DNA from: Pseudogymnoascus destructans
Lineage: Eukaryota > Ascomycota > Leotiomycetes > Thelebolales > Thelebolaceae
Assembly: GCF_001641265.1 (NCBI RefSeq)
Contig: NW_020167520.1
Coordinates: 1,116,001-1,180,000, forward strand
DNA length: 64,000 nucleotides
Reading direction: 5' to 3'
This document shows positions 51,800 through 63,139 of this stretch, piece by piece. A program made the translations under genes and the position numbers. The notes below the pieces were generated by a model. That model did not search any database, had not been told where the DNA came from, and worked only from the letters and a program-made list of their open reading frames with translations. Position 1 is the stretch's first letter; every line of letters begins with the position of its first letter.

Positions 51800-53500
51800 A
51801 TGGCCAAGGATACAGCACCTGGTGATGTCATCTCCCCGTCCGCCGATAGCTCAGACGGTCACATCGTTCGCCACCGCACCCGTAGCATCGGGCACCTCTC
51901 CACCAACAACGGCCCCGACGGGGCGCGCTCGCTCTCCAGCGACTCCCAGGACGGCGCCGACAGCGACGATGCCCAGCTCCAGGCGGAGTTCGGGTACAAG
52001 CCCGTCCTCAAGCGCGAGTTTGGCTACCTCTCCACCTTCTCCTTCGCCGTGAGCATCTCGGGCCTCTTCGCGACTACCATGACTACCTACTCCTACCCGC
52101 TGGCGGCTGGCGGCGCCGCGGCGGCGGTGTGGTGCTGGTTGATCGCGGGGTCCGGGTGCATGTGTCTCGCCTTCTCCGTCGCGGAGCTGGTCTCGGCGTA
52201 CCCTACGTCTGGCGGACTGTACTACACGGTGTCGCGCCTGGCGCCGAAGAAGTATGTGCCGATCATATCGTGGATCACGGGCTGGATCAATCTTCTGGGC
52301 CAGATTGCTGGTGTGGCCAGTTCAGAGTACGGCGCCGCGCAGATGCTGCTCGCGGCCGTGGCCATGGGCACGGATTTCAAGTATGAGATTACGCAGAACA
52401 CGACGGTTGGCGTCATGGCTGCGTTGACCGTGCTCACGGGGCTGGTTAACTCGCTGTCCACATACTGGATTGAGAAGATGACCAAGGGATATGTCATTTT
52501 CCACATTGCCGTGCTGGTGTCGTGTTGTATCGCCCTGCTCGTCAAGACGGAGAACAAGAACTCAGCGAGCTTTGTCTTCGCAGAGATCGAATCGAGCTCC
52601 GGGTGGCAGCCAAAGGGGTTCTCATTTTTGTTCGGATTCCTCTCCGTCGCTTGGACCATGACCGATTACGACGCCACGGCCCATATCACAGAGGAGATCT
52701 CGAACCCAGCCAAGAAAGCGCCCTGGGCCATCTCTGCCGCCATGACATTCACCTACATCGGCGGCTTCCTCTTCAACATCGTGCTCGGCTTCTGCATGGG
52801 CCCCTCCTCCGCCGACATCCTCGGCGCCTACCAGCCCGTCGCCATGATCTTCTACAACTCCCTCGGCAAGGCCGGCGGCATCTTCTACACCGTCTGCGGC
52901 TTCATCATCATCAAGTTCGTGTGCTTCACCGCCCTGCAAGCCACGGCCCGCACCTTCTTCGCCTACTCCCGCGACCGCCTCATCCCCTTCTCCCACGTCT
53001 GGACTGAAGTCAGCACCATCTCCGGCACGCCCCTCACCTCCGTCTGGCTCAGCGTCGTCCTCTGCATCCTGATCAACCTCATCGGACTCGGCTCCTACAC
53101 CGCCATCTCGGGCGTCTTCAACGTCTGCGCCATCTCCCTCGACATCTCCTACTGCATCCCCATCGCGTGTAAGCTGATCTTCGGACAATTCAAGCCGGGG
53201 CCGTGGCACATGGGACGATACTCAAAGTACATCAATACGTGGGCCTGCATCTGGACCGCGTTCGTGAGCGTCATCTTTGTTCTGCCAACCGCGTACCCCG
53301 TTGCGGCTGATACGATGAACTACGCCTGCGTCTTCTTGGTCGCTATCTTTGTCTTCGCGTACTTGTACTGGATTGTGAGGGGGAAGCAGTTCTATACGGG
53401 ACCGGTCGTGGAGGGGTATGAGGCGCCGCAGGTGGGGAGAGAGGGGGAGGAACGGGAGAGTGGGTTAAGTGGGGAGCTAGCGGGGGAGAAGGTGGCGTAG
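51800..53500 (+). CDS. APC-family amino acid/GABA or choline permease
   Basis: Single exon, 566 aa. A hydrophilic N-terminus of about 75 residues is followed by about 12 hydrophobic spans. Family signatures are FGYLSTFSFAVSISGLFATTMTTYSYPL (split here by helix 1), AELVSAYPTSGGLYYTVSRLAP and a TDYDATAHITEEISNPAKKAPW-like loop, which mark the yeast Uga4/Hnm1-type amino acid/choline transporter group of plasma-membrane proton symporters. The substrate (GABA, choline or another amine) cannot be told from sequence. The ATG at 51800 follows a CT-rich leader. Strong C-rich third codon positions suggest high expression. Confidence 0.9.
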   Translation: MAKDTAPGDVISPSADSSDGHIVRHRTRSIGHLSTNNGPDGARSLSSDSQDGADSDDAQLQAEFGYKPVLKREFGYLSTFSFAVSISGLFATTMTTYSYPLAAGGAAAAVWCWLIAGSGCMCLAFSVAELVSAYPTSGGLYYTVSRLAPKKYVPIISWITGWINLLGQIAGVASSEYGAAQMLLAAVAMGTDFKYEITQNTTVGVMAALTVLTGLVNSLSTYWIEKMTKGYVIFHIAVLVSCCIALLVKTENKNSASFVFAEIESSSGWQPKGFSFLFGFLSVAWTMTDYDATAHITEEISNPAKKAPWAISAAMTFTYIGGFLFNIVLGFCMGPSSADILGAYQPVAMIFYNSLGKAGGIFYTVCGFIIIKFVCFTALQATARTFFAYSRDRLIPFSHVWTEVSTISGTPLTSVWLSVVLCILINLIGLGSYTAISGVFNVCAISLDISYCIPIACKLIFGQFKPGPWHMGRYSKYINTWACIWTAFVSVIFVLPTAYPVAADTMNYACVFLVAIFVFAYLYWIVRGKQFYTGPVVEGYEAPQVGREGEERESGLSGELAGEKVA

Positions 53501-53789
53501 GGGGGTGATGGGGGGTTAGTCCGTGCATATGGGTTTGGCTAGAGGTGGTGGAGGGGTCTCAGAAAGCGAGGCTTGTGTGTATATATTTATTCCCTGTATG
53601 ATAGATAGGTTTACGAATTGGGTTTCATTGCCAATTAATGGGTGGAATGGAGATGTGCTGCACATGAGTCGGAAATCGGCAAGAAAACCATAGCAATGGA
53701 TCCATCCACGATACTAAGCGATGACAAGTAAACTTCTCACCTAGAAATCTGAACAGAAGATAGGGGCGAAGGGAAGGATCATGGGGGGT

Positions 53790-53900
53790 AGTGAGAAGGA
53801 ATAGGGGCGGAGAGAAAGAGGAATAGGGGCGGAGAGAAAGAGCAAGGGTGGTGAGAAAGACGACGCTGGTGAGAAAGACGACGGTGGTGAGAAAGAGGGT
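53790..53900. repeat. Two short tandem repeat families
   Basis: aggaataggggcggagagaaaga occurs about twice, then an 18-bp ggtgagaaagacgacg-type unit about three times. Confidence 0.7.
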
Positions 53901-53946
53901 CGACGACGACGCATGCTTCAACAGTGCTGAGCAGATAACGGGTGAG

Positions 53947-54150
53947 TATTATTTATGTTATTCGGAGGGCCTGCCCAAACCCCCCGAGTAGCAGAAGGGT
54001 TTGGTGAAACCTAATGCGCGGGAGTTCTGAGGCAATCGGCTCACGCCAAGCACCAATTGGGGAGCCTGACGATTAATTACACTGGGAAAAGCTGCCATTC
54101 CAGGGCCAAAATGCCACGTATCCCACGGTGCACATCCTCTTTCCCCAACA
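53947..54150 (+). repeat. Dispersed repeat, GC-richer copy
   Basis: It matches 12296-12470 in the transposon nest. This copy keeps C/G where the other has T/A. It lies alone between two transporter genes. Confidence 0.7.
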
Positions 54151-54617
54151 GGCACAGTGCAGGTGTGAAGCACGAGATCAAGCCGTCTTACTTAATCCAC
54201 TTTCACTTTCCCCAGAACTCGTCGCATTCGGCAAGTTACTGCACAACAAAATAAAGTACGTATATTGTGGTACGGCATCAAGTCACACTAAGGCGTCAAC
54301 ATCAGCCTACTATATTCTGACTTTTGCTTACTTTGGTAGTTGCGAACCTGGCCCCTTGACAACCACATAATTGGACCAGAGAGGTGGGGGCGGGTGGGGG
54401 GGAGTGGAGGACCCTTTTGCAGATGGTGTCATTGCAGGCATAAAGTAACGATCATTATGATCTGCCATTCAGTCGGTAGCTTGATATAGATTTCGTATAT
54501 ATACCAGCACATAACCCGAGAGGGTTAACGATGGGCCCCATTTCTTGATTTCTCATTCTTTGCAACACCCACGGCAACATCTAGCTCAAAGAAGCTTCTA
54601 CCCTCAAATAGGACGTC

Positions 54618-56545
54618 ATGGTGGAGATAGAAGAAGCTCCTTCGCCATCGCCATCGCAGCGTAAGGCAGATTTGTCCCCGCCGGTATACGATGACTCTAA
54701 GCTTGAGGCCGGAGTACTCTCGGTGACCGAGGGAGACAACTTTCGTAACGCGGCAGATGATGTGGTTGCGGCACTCCCCAAGGGCACAATTGACCCGGTC
54801 TATGAGGCGAAAGCTCGTGTCTTGAACCATGCGGTAATTTAGCCAGAGGCCTTTTCCCAAGAACTCCGCCATTGTCGGCTAGCTCATGGCTCAGATACTT
54901 ATTGCTCCCAGATCCAAGAAATCGGGATGGGCTGGTATCAGTGGCAGTTGTTCATCGTCGTGGGGTTTGGCTGGGCAAACGACAATCTGTGGCCCATTGT
55001 GACCTCTTTGATATGTAAAGATTCCTCGCTCAATTCACCCTTGCCTTTCTTGCAGGAATGTTAACAGCTTGCAGTTACTCCGATCAAAAACGAGTTCAAT
55101 CCGTCTAAACCACCGCTTCTCAGTCTGGCACAGAACGTAGGCCTCCTTGCAGGCGCTATGTTCTGGGGCTTTGGCTGCGATGTCTTCGGCAGAAAATGGG
55201 CTTTCAACCTGACACTTGGTATCACAGCCGTATTCGGTCTTATCTCTGCTGGCTCCCCCAACTTTGCCTCCATCGGAATCTTTGCCGCCCTATGGAGCTT
55301 CGGCGTTGGTGGTAACCTACCAGTGGACTCGGCCATCTTCCTCGAATTTCTCCCAGGGTCACACCAGTATCTTTTGACGGTTCTCTCAATTTATTGGGCA
55401 ATTGCTCAGGTCGTGGCTACTCTGGTTGCCTGGCCGCTTTTAGGGGGCCACACGTGTGAAGAGAAAACAGTGTGCCATAGATCTGATAATATGGGCTGGA
55501 GATACTTCGTCATAGTGATGGGCGCGATATCAATGGTTGAGTTCTTTGTCCGCTTTGGCTTCTTCACGGTCTTCGAGTCCCCAAAATACCACATGGGTAA
55601 GGGCAATGATGAGGAGGCCGTCCGGATTGTCCATGAAGTCGCCAAAAGAAATGGAAAGGTTTCCAACCGTAAGCATTTGCAACCGATCACACCATTTTCC
55701 TGGCTAACACTCCCAGTAACTCTCGCCGACCTCCAAGCCTGCGACCCGACTGGCGCTGGTGCACAAACCGACGCAGCTGCAACTCTAAAGCGCAAGCTCG
55801 AAAAGTTTAACCTGACGCATGTGCGCTCCCTCTTCGCAACTCCAAAACTGGCACTATCGACTTCCCTGATCATTGTTATATGGGCCTTTATTGGATTGGG
55901 CTACCCTCTCTATAACACCTTCCTGCCATACCTACAAGCAATCCGCGGCGCTGAATTCGGTGACGGGTCAACTTACCTTACCTACCGGAACTCGCTCATT
56001 GTGGCCGTCCTCGGTATTCCTGGCGCGTTGATAGGCGGTGCCCTAGTTGAGGTCCGCGGCTTTGGGAGGAAGGGTACACTTTCTGCCTCAACGGTTCTCA
56101 CGGGGGTGTTCCTTTACGCCTCAACCACGGCAGTGACATCCAATGCACTGCTTGGCTGGAACTGTGCCTTTAACTTCTTTTCGAACATAATGTTTGCTGT
56201 GCTTTATTCGTATACACCAGAGGTACCAAAAACAATTCACTTTGGAATTGACAGAAACTGACATCTTGAAGGTGTTCCCAACAAAAGACCGTGGGACAGG
56301 CAATGCGCTCACTGCGACGGCAAATCGGATCTTTGGGATCATGGCTGTAAGTGCTGCATTCATTTCACCTGTTGTGGAGTGTCGTTTGAGAACGAGATGC
56401 TAACATTAGCTCTCAGCCAACCATTGCTATGTTTGCAAACCTAGAGACGTCAGCTCCGGTGTATACTAGTGCAGCTTTGTTCATTGCGGCGAGCTTACTT
56501 GTTATTATCCTGCCTTTTGAATCACGGGGGAAATCGAGTTTATAA
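54618..56545 (+). CDS. MFS transporter, SV2/sugar-porter-like
   Basis: Exons 54618-54833, 54912-55014, 55075-55668, 55717-56222, 56272-56346 and 56417-56545 give 540 aa with every junction in phase. The third intron (48 bp, gtaagc..cccag with gctaac branch) keeps frame if retained, but its removal restores VSNLTLADL. The fourth (49 bp) must be removed or the frame stops at an unrelated tail. About 11-12 spans are visible, including QEIGMGWYQWQLFIVVG, GAMFWGFGCDVFGRKWAF (the MFS loop 2-3 motif) and EVRGFGRKGTL. The hydrophilic central loop lies after KRNGKVSN. The substrate is unknown; the layout resembles SVOP/SV2-like fungal carriers. Confidence 0.88.
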
Positions 56546-56936
56546 CTTGTATCTAGCAATGGAAGGATAGCTAGAGTGTTGGCCATTAGGTGTACTGATG
56601 CTGAATATCGAGTAGTATATAAAACCTATTATAAGGTTACAAATGCAGAATTATTATTTGCTCTAGCCAAATAAATTTGATAGCAGTAAGTTTGTAAATC
56701 TAGTAATGGCCGGCATTCTAATATTAGTTTTGCCTCCTCTTGGCTCGTATCCTTCACGGCAGTTGGGGCGGTGGCTTATAATCCCGATCTCGCCAACTTG
56801 TCAATCATCTTCTAAACACCGCACGATCCCACAACCTATCATGTGCCATCAGGTTTAGGCCTATACGACAACGAGGCTGAGGATCAGACGCGCCTAAGTT
56901 TCCACCAGGGACACCTCACTCTGATCATCTCCTAAG
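56546..56936. other. Intergenic region MFS-2EXR
   Basis: 390 bp, AT-rich. No feature recognised. Confidence 0.35.
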
Positions 56937-57644
56937 ATGAAAGGACTGGAATTACTCGCAAAGGCTCGTTGGTCAGAAACCGCCTCCACCCCAGACACGT
57001 CAGGCCTCGCCACATTCACACCCTTCCCCCGCCTCCCCACCGAGCTCCGCACCGCCATCTGGCGCGCCTCCCTACCATGTGACCTCCATATCGCTGAAGT
57101 TCGCATCTGCAACAAGAGCATCGCACCCCATCTCCCCGCCCACACGATCTTCAGCGTCAACCGCGAGTCCCGCGCCGAAGCATTCCGGGTCCTGCTAAAC
57201 GCCCTGCCACCGTACAGGCTGCCCGCCGACCCGCAACAAGATATCATCTTCCTCGACCCCGGAAATTGGAATGACCTATCCCACATGTCTGTCGGCAAGG
57301 CACCTATACGTGCCGCTGTTTGCGATATCGACCGTGCCCACCGCTTCATCGCTACGGCGATGGTGGATACCGACGGAGGCCGGTTCGATAGCCTGCCAGT
57401 CGACATGCGGTTCTACTCGCCGTATGGCCACAACAATTTACCTGCGGGCCCGCGAGACTTTCAAGTTAGGCCGTTGAGGATGGATTTTGTTTGTGTTGCG
57501 AGAAAGGTGGGGACGGGGAGGAGGGGGTTGGGAGGGGGGTTCTACCTGAACAGTGCGGATGGTGAGGATGGGGTGGTGGGGCTGGGTGGTAGGAAGGATC
57601 AGGGGTCGAAGAAGCCTGCTTTGCGAATTGTGTATGTGTTGTAG
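56937..57644 (+). CDS. 2EXR-domain protein
   Basis: Single exon, 235 aa. FTPFPRLPTELRTAIWRASLP at residues 27-47, split by a conserved Pro, is the start of the fungal 2EXR domain. The second block (IFSVNRESRAEAFRVLL) and IIFLDPGNWNDL complete the fold. It has no signal peptide or membrane span. The C-terminus is Gly-rich and basic. 2EXR proteins are abundant in Pezizomycotina and their biochemical role is not known. Confidence 0.85.
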   Translation: MKGLELLAKARWSETASTPDTSGLATFTPFPRLPTELRTAIWRASLPCDLHIAEVRICNKSIAPHLPAHTIFSVNRESRAEAFRVLLNALPPYRLPADPQQDIIFLDPGNWNDLSHMSVGKAPIRAAVCDIDRAHRFIATAMVDTDGGRFDSLPVDMRFYSPYGHNNLPAGPRDFQVRPLRMDFVCVARKVGTGRRGLGGGFYLNSADGEDGVVGLGGRKDQGSKKPALRIVYVL

Positions 57645-58649
57645 TGAAATGTTTGGGTGGTATATGAGATTACTTTGGGGACCAGGCGGGGGGGGCGCTG
57701 CAATTTAAGTGTGCTCATTCTTTATTTGTTGGCTTTGGCAATCTATTTTGCACGCCTATCCATGGGCAAGGTATCATTTAGTTTGCAAAGCATCTTTTTG
57801 GATGGAAGAACGGCGGGAGATGGTAATTAGCAGGTAGCTTTCTAAGACGTAATCGGGACGGGCTTATATTTCATGGGTACACAAGAGATGGTGCATTAGA
57901 CCAGATAAACGTTGGATTTCGAAAATATAGCTATATATCTCTATAATCCGTTCGAACAATCCGTTTCGTTGCTTCATTATTAGGGGGGAAAGAGTGTTTA
58001 GCTCGATGGTATTCTTGGAAATTATATCCAGGTCCTTCTCTTCTTCGCGTTTTTATAGGCAGACGGCGGCGGCGTTGAATGCTGCCATCGCTTTCTATTT
58101 TCGCTTGCAAAAGAGAAAAATAGCTCCCTCTTCCGACGTTCGAAGGACTTGGACAGGGCCTGGGTCTGCCTTCGAGCCGCCGCACCTTTATTGTGTCCCG
58201 TTTCCCCAATCTTCTCGGAGTGCTACAGACGGATTTATTGGGTATTTCTCCGCGTCTGCAAGAATTAGAGGCTGATATCTGCTTTGCAGCCGCTCTCTCC
58301 TCTATTCCTCTCTGCCATTCTTTGACTTTCGTGAGCTCCCCTGCATTTGGGGCCTCTACCAATCGCCATGAGGCGTGGGGTTGCTGACGAACGCTATGGG
58401 ATTTCCATAGAACTTCATTCCCTCCGCTTTGGATGCTGCACAACACACCCACTGAACAGTTCCAGTCAATAGCATTGTAATCTCACCCATAACAGCTGTC
58501 GCAAAGTTTAAGGACCGAGGCCAGAAGCTGCCATAGAGCGCGCGGGACTCCATTGTGGATGCATTCAGCATGCGACGCTCCGGATTCGTCGTGAATAGAC
58601 ATTAGAAGGGCGTAGTACCCAGAAATAAGCACCAAGTCGGAACATCGTA
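57645..58649. other. 1-kb region without a defendable gene
   Basis: Several overlapping frames on the minus strand (57931-58452 and 58356-58571) lack recognisable domains and splice logic. They could be remnants of a gene next to the hexose transporter or chance. Confidence 0.35.
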
Positions 58650-60507
58650 TCAGAGGCTGAAATCGACATTGCCCAAGGACGCGACAATTTTGTCTTCGTC
58701 GGTTACGTGTGTTGCTGATAGCGTTGTGGACGGAGAAGATTCGATTACTTCACCACTGGTTCTAGTAATGTTGTGTCCAGTGCCATTGCTACTAGCACCA
58801 GTGGCATTAGTTCTTTGTCTCAGTTCTTCCCCCGAGGCAATGTCTATCGCAGTAGCGTTCACTGCAGTAGGGTTCGCTTGGCCCTGTCTGATATTCTGAA
58901 AGGACCATGTGGGCTCAAAGCTCTGTGATTGCCAGGCGTAGCCGACTCGCTCGTACATTTCATCAATTTGTTCGAGTGTGAGCTTGGAAGTTTCATACAC
59001 CATGATCCAGACGAAGAAGAAGGCGAATATACAGCAGATTCCCCAGACATAGAATATCTGAGGACCCAAGTCCAAAGCACCTGAGCCGCTTCCTAGAAGG
59101 TAGGGGGTCGTGTATGCGATTATAAAGTTCAACAGCCAATTCGACGAGGTGGAAATTGACATTGATTTGGCGCGGACTTTCAGTGGGAAGATCTCTGCGG
59201 TAACGACCCAGCATACTGGACCCCATGTAGAGGCGAAGCAGAATAGGTAAACGCATATGAACGCAGCGTACAACTTATTCGAAGTATCCGAACTCAAGCT
59301 GTGGACTGAGCCGACTGATGCCACAATCAGCTGGCAAACAGCCATGCTAATAGCGCCGACCATAAGCAGTCGGCGCCTACCGAGCGACTCGACAAAAACG
59401 ATGCCGGGAAGTGTTCCAATAACATTGACTGAGTTTGCGATCACCTGAAATAAAAACCCTGAGCCGATGACTTGGTCGAAGAACGAGTTTCCAAAGTAGA
59501 AGATAAAGTTACAGCCGCTCAATTGTTGTAGCATGAAAAGGCCACAGCCGGTAAGAAGGCGCCGGCCGAGGTGAGGCGTTCCGAAGAAGACGTGTCGGTA
59601 GGTAGATGGGCCAAGGGAAACCTCGTAGGCATGGTTCGCTTCAATTTCCGCAATCTCGTCAACTAGAGCCGGGTGCGTGATATCTAATCGTCGAATGCGT
59701 GAAAGTGACGCTGCAGCTTCGGCATGGAGGCCACGTTTGATGAAGTATCTCGGTGTTTCTGGCAGGACGATCATGCCCAGTACGAGAATCGCTGCCCAAA
59801 CGTACTGTAGAGCCACGGGGATTTGGAACGACGCAGCGGTGTCGATTCTGTTGGAGAAATATTCGACTATTGCAGCAATAAGAAGTCCCACTGTGATTGC
59901 CAGTTGATATGTGCAAACTAAGACTCCGCGAACCCATTTCGGTGCCATCTCGGATTGATATAGAGGGACGATGACAGAGATCATGCCCACGCCTACCCCA
60001 GCGACAAATCTAGTTGCAGTCAGTATTGTCCGATCATATATTCGATTGATGTCACATACCTTCCGGCCACATACAATGGGAGGGCCATTGACGCGACTTG
60101 AAGGGTGACTCCAATTGCGAAGACGCCCACGGCAATCATCAGAGCACGTCGGCGACCAAGCTGATCGGCAAGGGGAGCTGCACCGAGCGCGCCGACAAAT
60201 GTTCCAGCGCTGAGTATAGACACGACCTCGGCGGTTTGGGCGGGAGTCAAGGCTCTCCTAGAGGGGTTCTTGGGGTCGACTTGTGTGGCGAATTGATTGA
60301 GCCACCAGGGTGTGGCGATGATACCGCTGATGATCCTGCAAGCCCAAAGTTAGCCATGCGTCCGTTCCAAGCATTCAAGGCAGATCCCAAGGTGGTGTCA
60401 TACCCAGTATCGTAACCATAGAGGAGACCACCGAACGTGACGAAGAGGCCGATCAAGATAGCCGGTGCAGTCGTGCCGGCGACGTTGTCTGGTTTTTTCC
60501 AGAACAT
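58650..60507 (-). CDS. MFS hexose/sugar transporter
   Basis: Plasma-membrane sugar-proton symporter or facilitator of the sugar-porter family. Exons 60507-60404, 60335-60060 and 60009-58650 (introns 68 and 50 bp) give 579 aa. Signatures are GGLLYGYDTG at helix 1, LADQLGRRRALMIAVG, PLYQSEMAPKWVRGVLV, VLPETPRYFIKRG, QQLSGCNFIFYFG (sugar-binding helix 7), ESLGRRRLLMVG, and WGPVCWVVTAEIFPLKVRAKSMSIS. The PESPR motif reads PETPRY. About 12 spans are followed by a 90-residue hydrophilic tail rich in Ser/Thr/Asn. The substrate is not assignable. Confidence 0.93.
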
Positions 60508-61209
60508 AGCGACTGCAAGACCCTGCCTCCAGCGGAGGGCCCAGGTCGTTGTTGTTATCAGCTTCTGGCGGGTTTCGTGGATGACAGGGTGAGGTTTGTT
60601 TAGTTGTCGGTGATCTGCAGATGATTAAAGTGCGGAGAAAGAAACATCATTGGATGAGATGAGGTGTAATCGAGCAACAAGTGGGCACTTGGCGGTAGCA
60701 ATGGTGGAGCCAAAATTTGGGGTTCTTAAGGTTCTGGGGTGGGGTGGAGGGAGGATGCGGAGGTGTGGAGTATAAGTAGATTGTAGATTGGCACTCGTAA
60801 GCGCGAACACCAAGGAAAAGGAAGACCGAGGAGAGTAACACGAATAAACGACTGCCAACAGCAACAATAACAATAATGTCTCACAGTAATAAATGATGCT
60901 GAGACAGAGAGCATGATAGACGCCTAGTAGATAAGAGGCTATTGTGATATTTATGCGTCAATATTGATGGCTGATCACCTCCGAGTAGAGCCAGCCCCCT
61001 TGGCACCTCGGCATTGTACAACAAGACGGTAAGGTGCATAAGAGGCTATTGAATTCCCTATTAAGTTTGTAGAGACTGTGTTGCTGAATGAATGCAGGAA
61101 GGTTTGAGAACCGGATTTTGACCGCAGGCCCCTTGCTTCCACAGCATGGTGCAACGAGACGGCAAGGTACATATATGCGCCAACACACTCAACCAACCAT
61201 ACGTTGGCT
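60508..61209. other. Hexose-transporter upstream region
   Basis: 700 bp with the transporter promoter. A loose direct repeat (ccccttg..cagcatggtgcaacgagacggcaagg against ccccttgg..acaacaagacggtaagg) lies at about 60988-61040 and 61128-61172. No gene. Confidence 0.4.
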
Positions 61210-62198
61210 CTATTTCCTCAGCCTTATAGCTCTCTTCACAACAATCTGATCCCAGTTCACGCCATCCATTATTCGCAGATTCACAGGCAATATCTGCGGC
61301 CATATGCTCTGTCTTGCATCTGGCCATTTCGCCGCTTCTTCCGGCAACCCTTCTTTGCCAATATAAACGGAGACACTACAGGTCGAGCGGAACTTGTGCT
61401 GCTGGAATTTGCGGCCCATCATGTACGCTTTGGGGCTGTTGCTAGGGTCTGAGATGGAGACTTGGGGACGGAGGGGGTAGAAGAAGATTGTGCCATTCTA
61501 TAGCAGTGTTAGTTGAGGAGATTGCCGACCGACAAAGGTTGAGTAGGGTAGTAATAACTGCAAGGAGATATAAAATACGGGGTTACAGTATAGTAAGTAG
61601 ATACATACCTGCATGCAAATACTGCAATTGCATTCCTGGACATATTCCGTATGCTCTGCGAAGGGACCTCCCGGTCCTCTAATTTCCGGCACTATTTGCC
61701 CCTTGCTTGGGAGAGGCTTTGCCTTGACCGCTACGCTCACATTGCCACAGTCGTAGCTCCCAGCCAAGGTGGTGGAATTCTCAAAGTTGGCAAAGGGCCG
61801 GCGAATTCGTGCGGCTTGTATGCCGGCTCAGTGGCAACACCATCGTATCTGACATTGTTAGCCGGTGGAAGGGCTAACTTGGGTCTGAGAGAGCTTCTCA
61901 CGGCTTGCCCTCGAGGGCCCATATATCGACATCCATCAATGTCCTGGCCTGCAATCATAATTAGCCAGGTAAAGGAATCACAATGGCCTTGCGTACATTA
62001 ATCCCCACATCGGCGCTCTGGCTTTTACCATGAGGAAAGCCCAAGGCGTTGGTTCCGCAAGTTGGGCAGAACTATGGTCGTGAGTTTCGATGTTCTATAA
62101 GTTAATGATCGATGATACCTTATGAACCGTGGAGCCAGCTCCAAAGTCGTACGTTTTCAAAATTCCATCTCCCCTAACAATATTGAAATGGATCGTAT
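61210..62198 (-). pseudogene. Decayed tandem GFA/CENP-V-domain gene
   Basis: Exon-like pieces on the minus strand: 62198-62119 (TIHFNIVRGDGILKTYDFG), 62071-61997 (FCPTCGTNALGFPHG), about 61957-61912, 61853 to about 61760, about 61780-61609 (ECNCSICMQ) and 61497-61210 (NGTIFFYPLRP..). The middle limits are approximate. Together they read as the second half of one GFA domain plus a second domain. GFA domains bind zinc through CxCG and CxCxxC motifs and relate to S-hydroxymethylglutathione metabolism. The N-terminal half of domain 1 is not found upstream, the second domain's CxCG has become YDCG, and the two frames around 61770 do not join. It looks inactivated, though an unusual intron pattern cannot be excluded. 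Confidence 0.6.
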
Positions 62199-62483
62199 CT
62201 GTAAATATCAATTTGTAGTCATTCCCAAAACAAGTATTGCAGTTTCATTCAATGAAGCTTTTCAACTCGGGAATTCTCCTGCTTAATTATAACCCGTCCA
62301 TATAAACTCCCATCAGAAACCATTCACCCGTCCATGTAATTTTCGCCACCAGCTCCCAACTCATTTGCAACGTGATCGTAATCTTTACTTGTGATTAAAA
62401 AGGCGGCCGCCGACGGGGGAGAGGCAGATGGTAGCCTTTTCGAAAATCAGACATTAACAAATAGAAAAGATGAGATTAGAAAC
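62199..62483. other. Short gap between GFA relic and small membrane protein
   Basis: I searched it for the missing N-terminal GFA exon (CxCG and CNCSxC motifs) in minus frames and found none. Confidence 0.4.
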
Positions 62484-62852
62484 TTACAAAGTAGACCCGA
62501 ATGTATACTTCCAAACAAGACAGCAAAAGCCCGCAGAAACCTCCACAAGATACCAAATCACAGGGCTGTAGGCCCACAGTCTGCGAAAACCTCTGTTGAC
62601 CTTGTTGACATAGAGCTTGTTCTTAACCTCGGCGATTTGATCTCTCTGCTCAAGCTGTTGTAGGCTCTCACTTCGAGGTCGTGTGGCGTTGCCAGAAATT
62701 GGCTCCATCTCGATCTGAACATCTTGTTGAGACATGGTCGAGTGTTTCAAATTCTTTGGGCTTCTATTTCGATGAATGTCTTCCGTATATTCAGGTAATG
62801 GCGTGTACTCGCCAGATGAATTTGCGTTCCAGAATGGTAGAATGGTCGCCAT
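62484..62852 (-). CDS. Small putative single-span membrane protein
   Basis: 122 aa from the ATG at 62852. The N-terminal 70 residues are hydrophilic (Glu/Gln/Arg/Ser), followed by a basic stretch (NKLYVNKVNRGFRRLW) and one hydrophobic segment near the end (YSPVIWYLVEVSAGFCCLVW), suggesting a C-terminal tail anchor with the basic side cytosolic. No family recognised. The stop overlaps a gtaagt, so the true C-terminus could be spliced to a later exon. Confidence 0.4.
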   Translation of the reverse strand: MATILPFWNANSSGEYTPLPEYTEDIHRNRSPKNLKHSTMSQQDVQIEMEPISGNATRPRSESLQQLEQRDQIAEVKNKLYVNKVNRGFRRLWAYSPVIWYLVEVSAGFCCLVWKYTFGSTL

Positions 62853-63139
62853 GATGCCAGCATCGATGGACTTTAACTTGTGGATTAACTGTTGGAAGGT
62901 GCGTTGGTGATGAAATAACAGCGGAAGCTGAAATAACAGGTGACCATAATCCCTCCCCCCACCCACCGCATTCCAACACGGCCAAGGATAGTAAAAGGTG
63001 GCACTAATTTTGAACTTTAGTATAACGTTGTTTATCAGGACCCTGCGCATATCAGGACTCTGCGCACTTTTCCCTGCCCTTCCCACTTCAAAATACAATT
63101 AAGTAACCACAACATATTAAATTAACTAAAGCTACTCGG

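Larger units (their letters stand above)
53501..54617. other. Intergenic region with short tandem repeats and a dispersed repeat
   Basis: It holds tandem repeats at 53790-53900, the intact-looking dispersed repeat copy at 53947-54150 and the promoter of the following MFS gene. No gene seen. Confidence 0.5.

Noticed and set aside
52622..53209. 195-codon minus-strand Asp/Glu/Gly frame opposite the permease
   Set aside because: Shadow of hydrophobic, C-ending codons on the other strand.
57931..58571. Minus-strand frames of 173 and 71 codons
   Set aside because: No domain, no consistent splice pattern and unusual composition. Kept only as an unexplained stretch.
14000..63000. CRISPR, rRNA and secondary-metabolite cluster signals
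   Set aside because: No regularly spaced arrays, rRNA-like sequence or polyketide/peptide synthase domains were seen.
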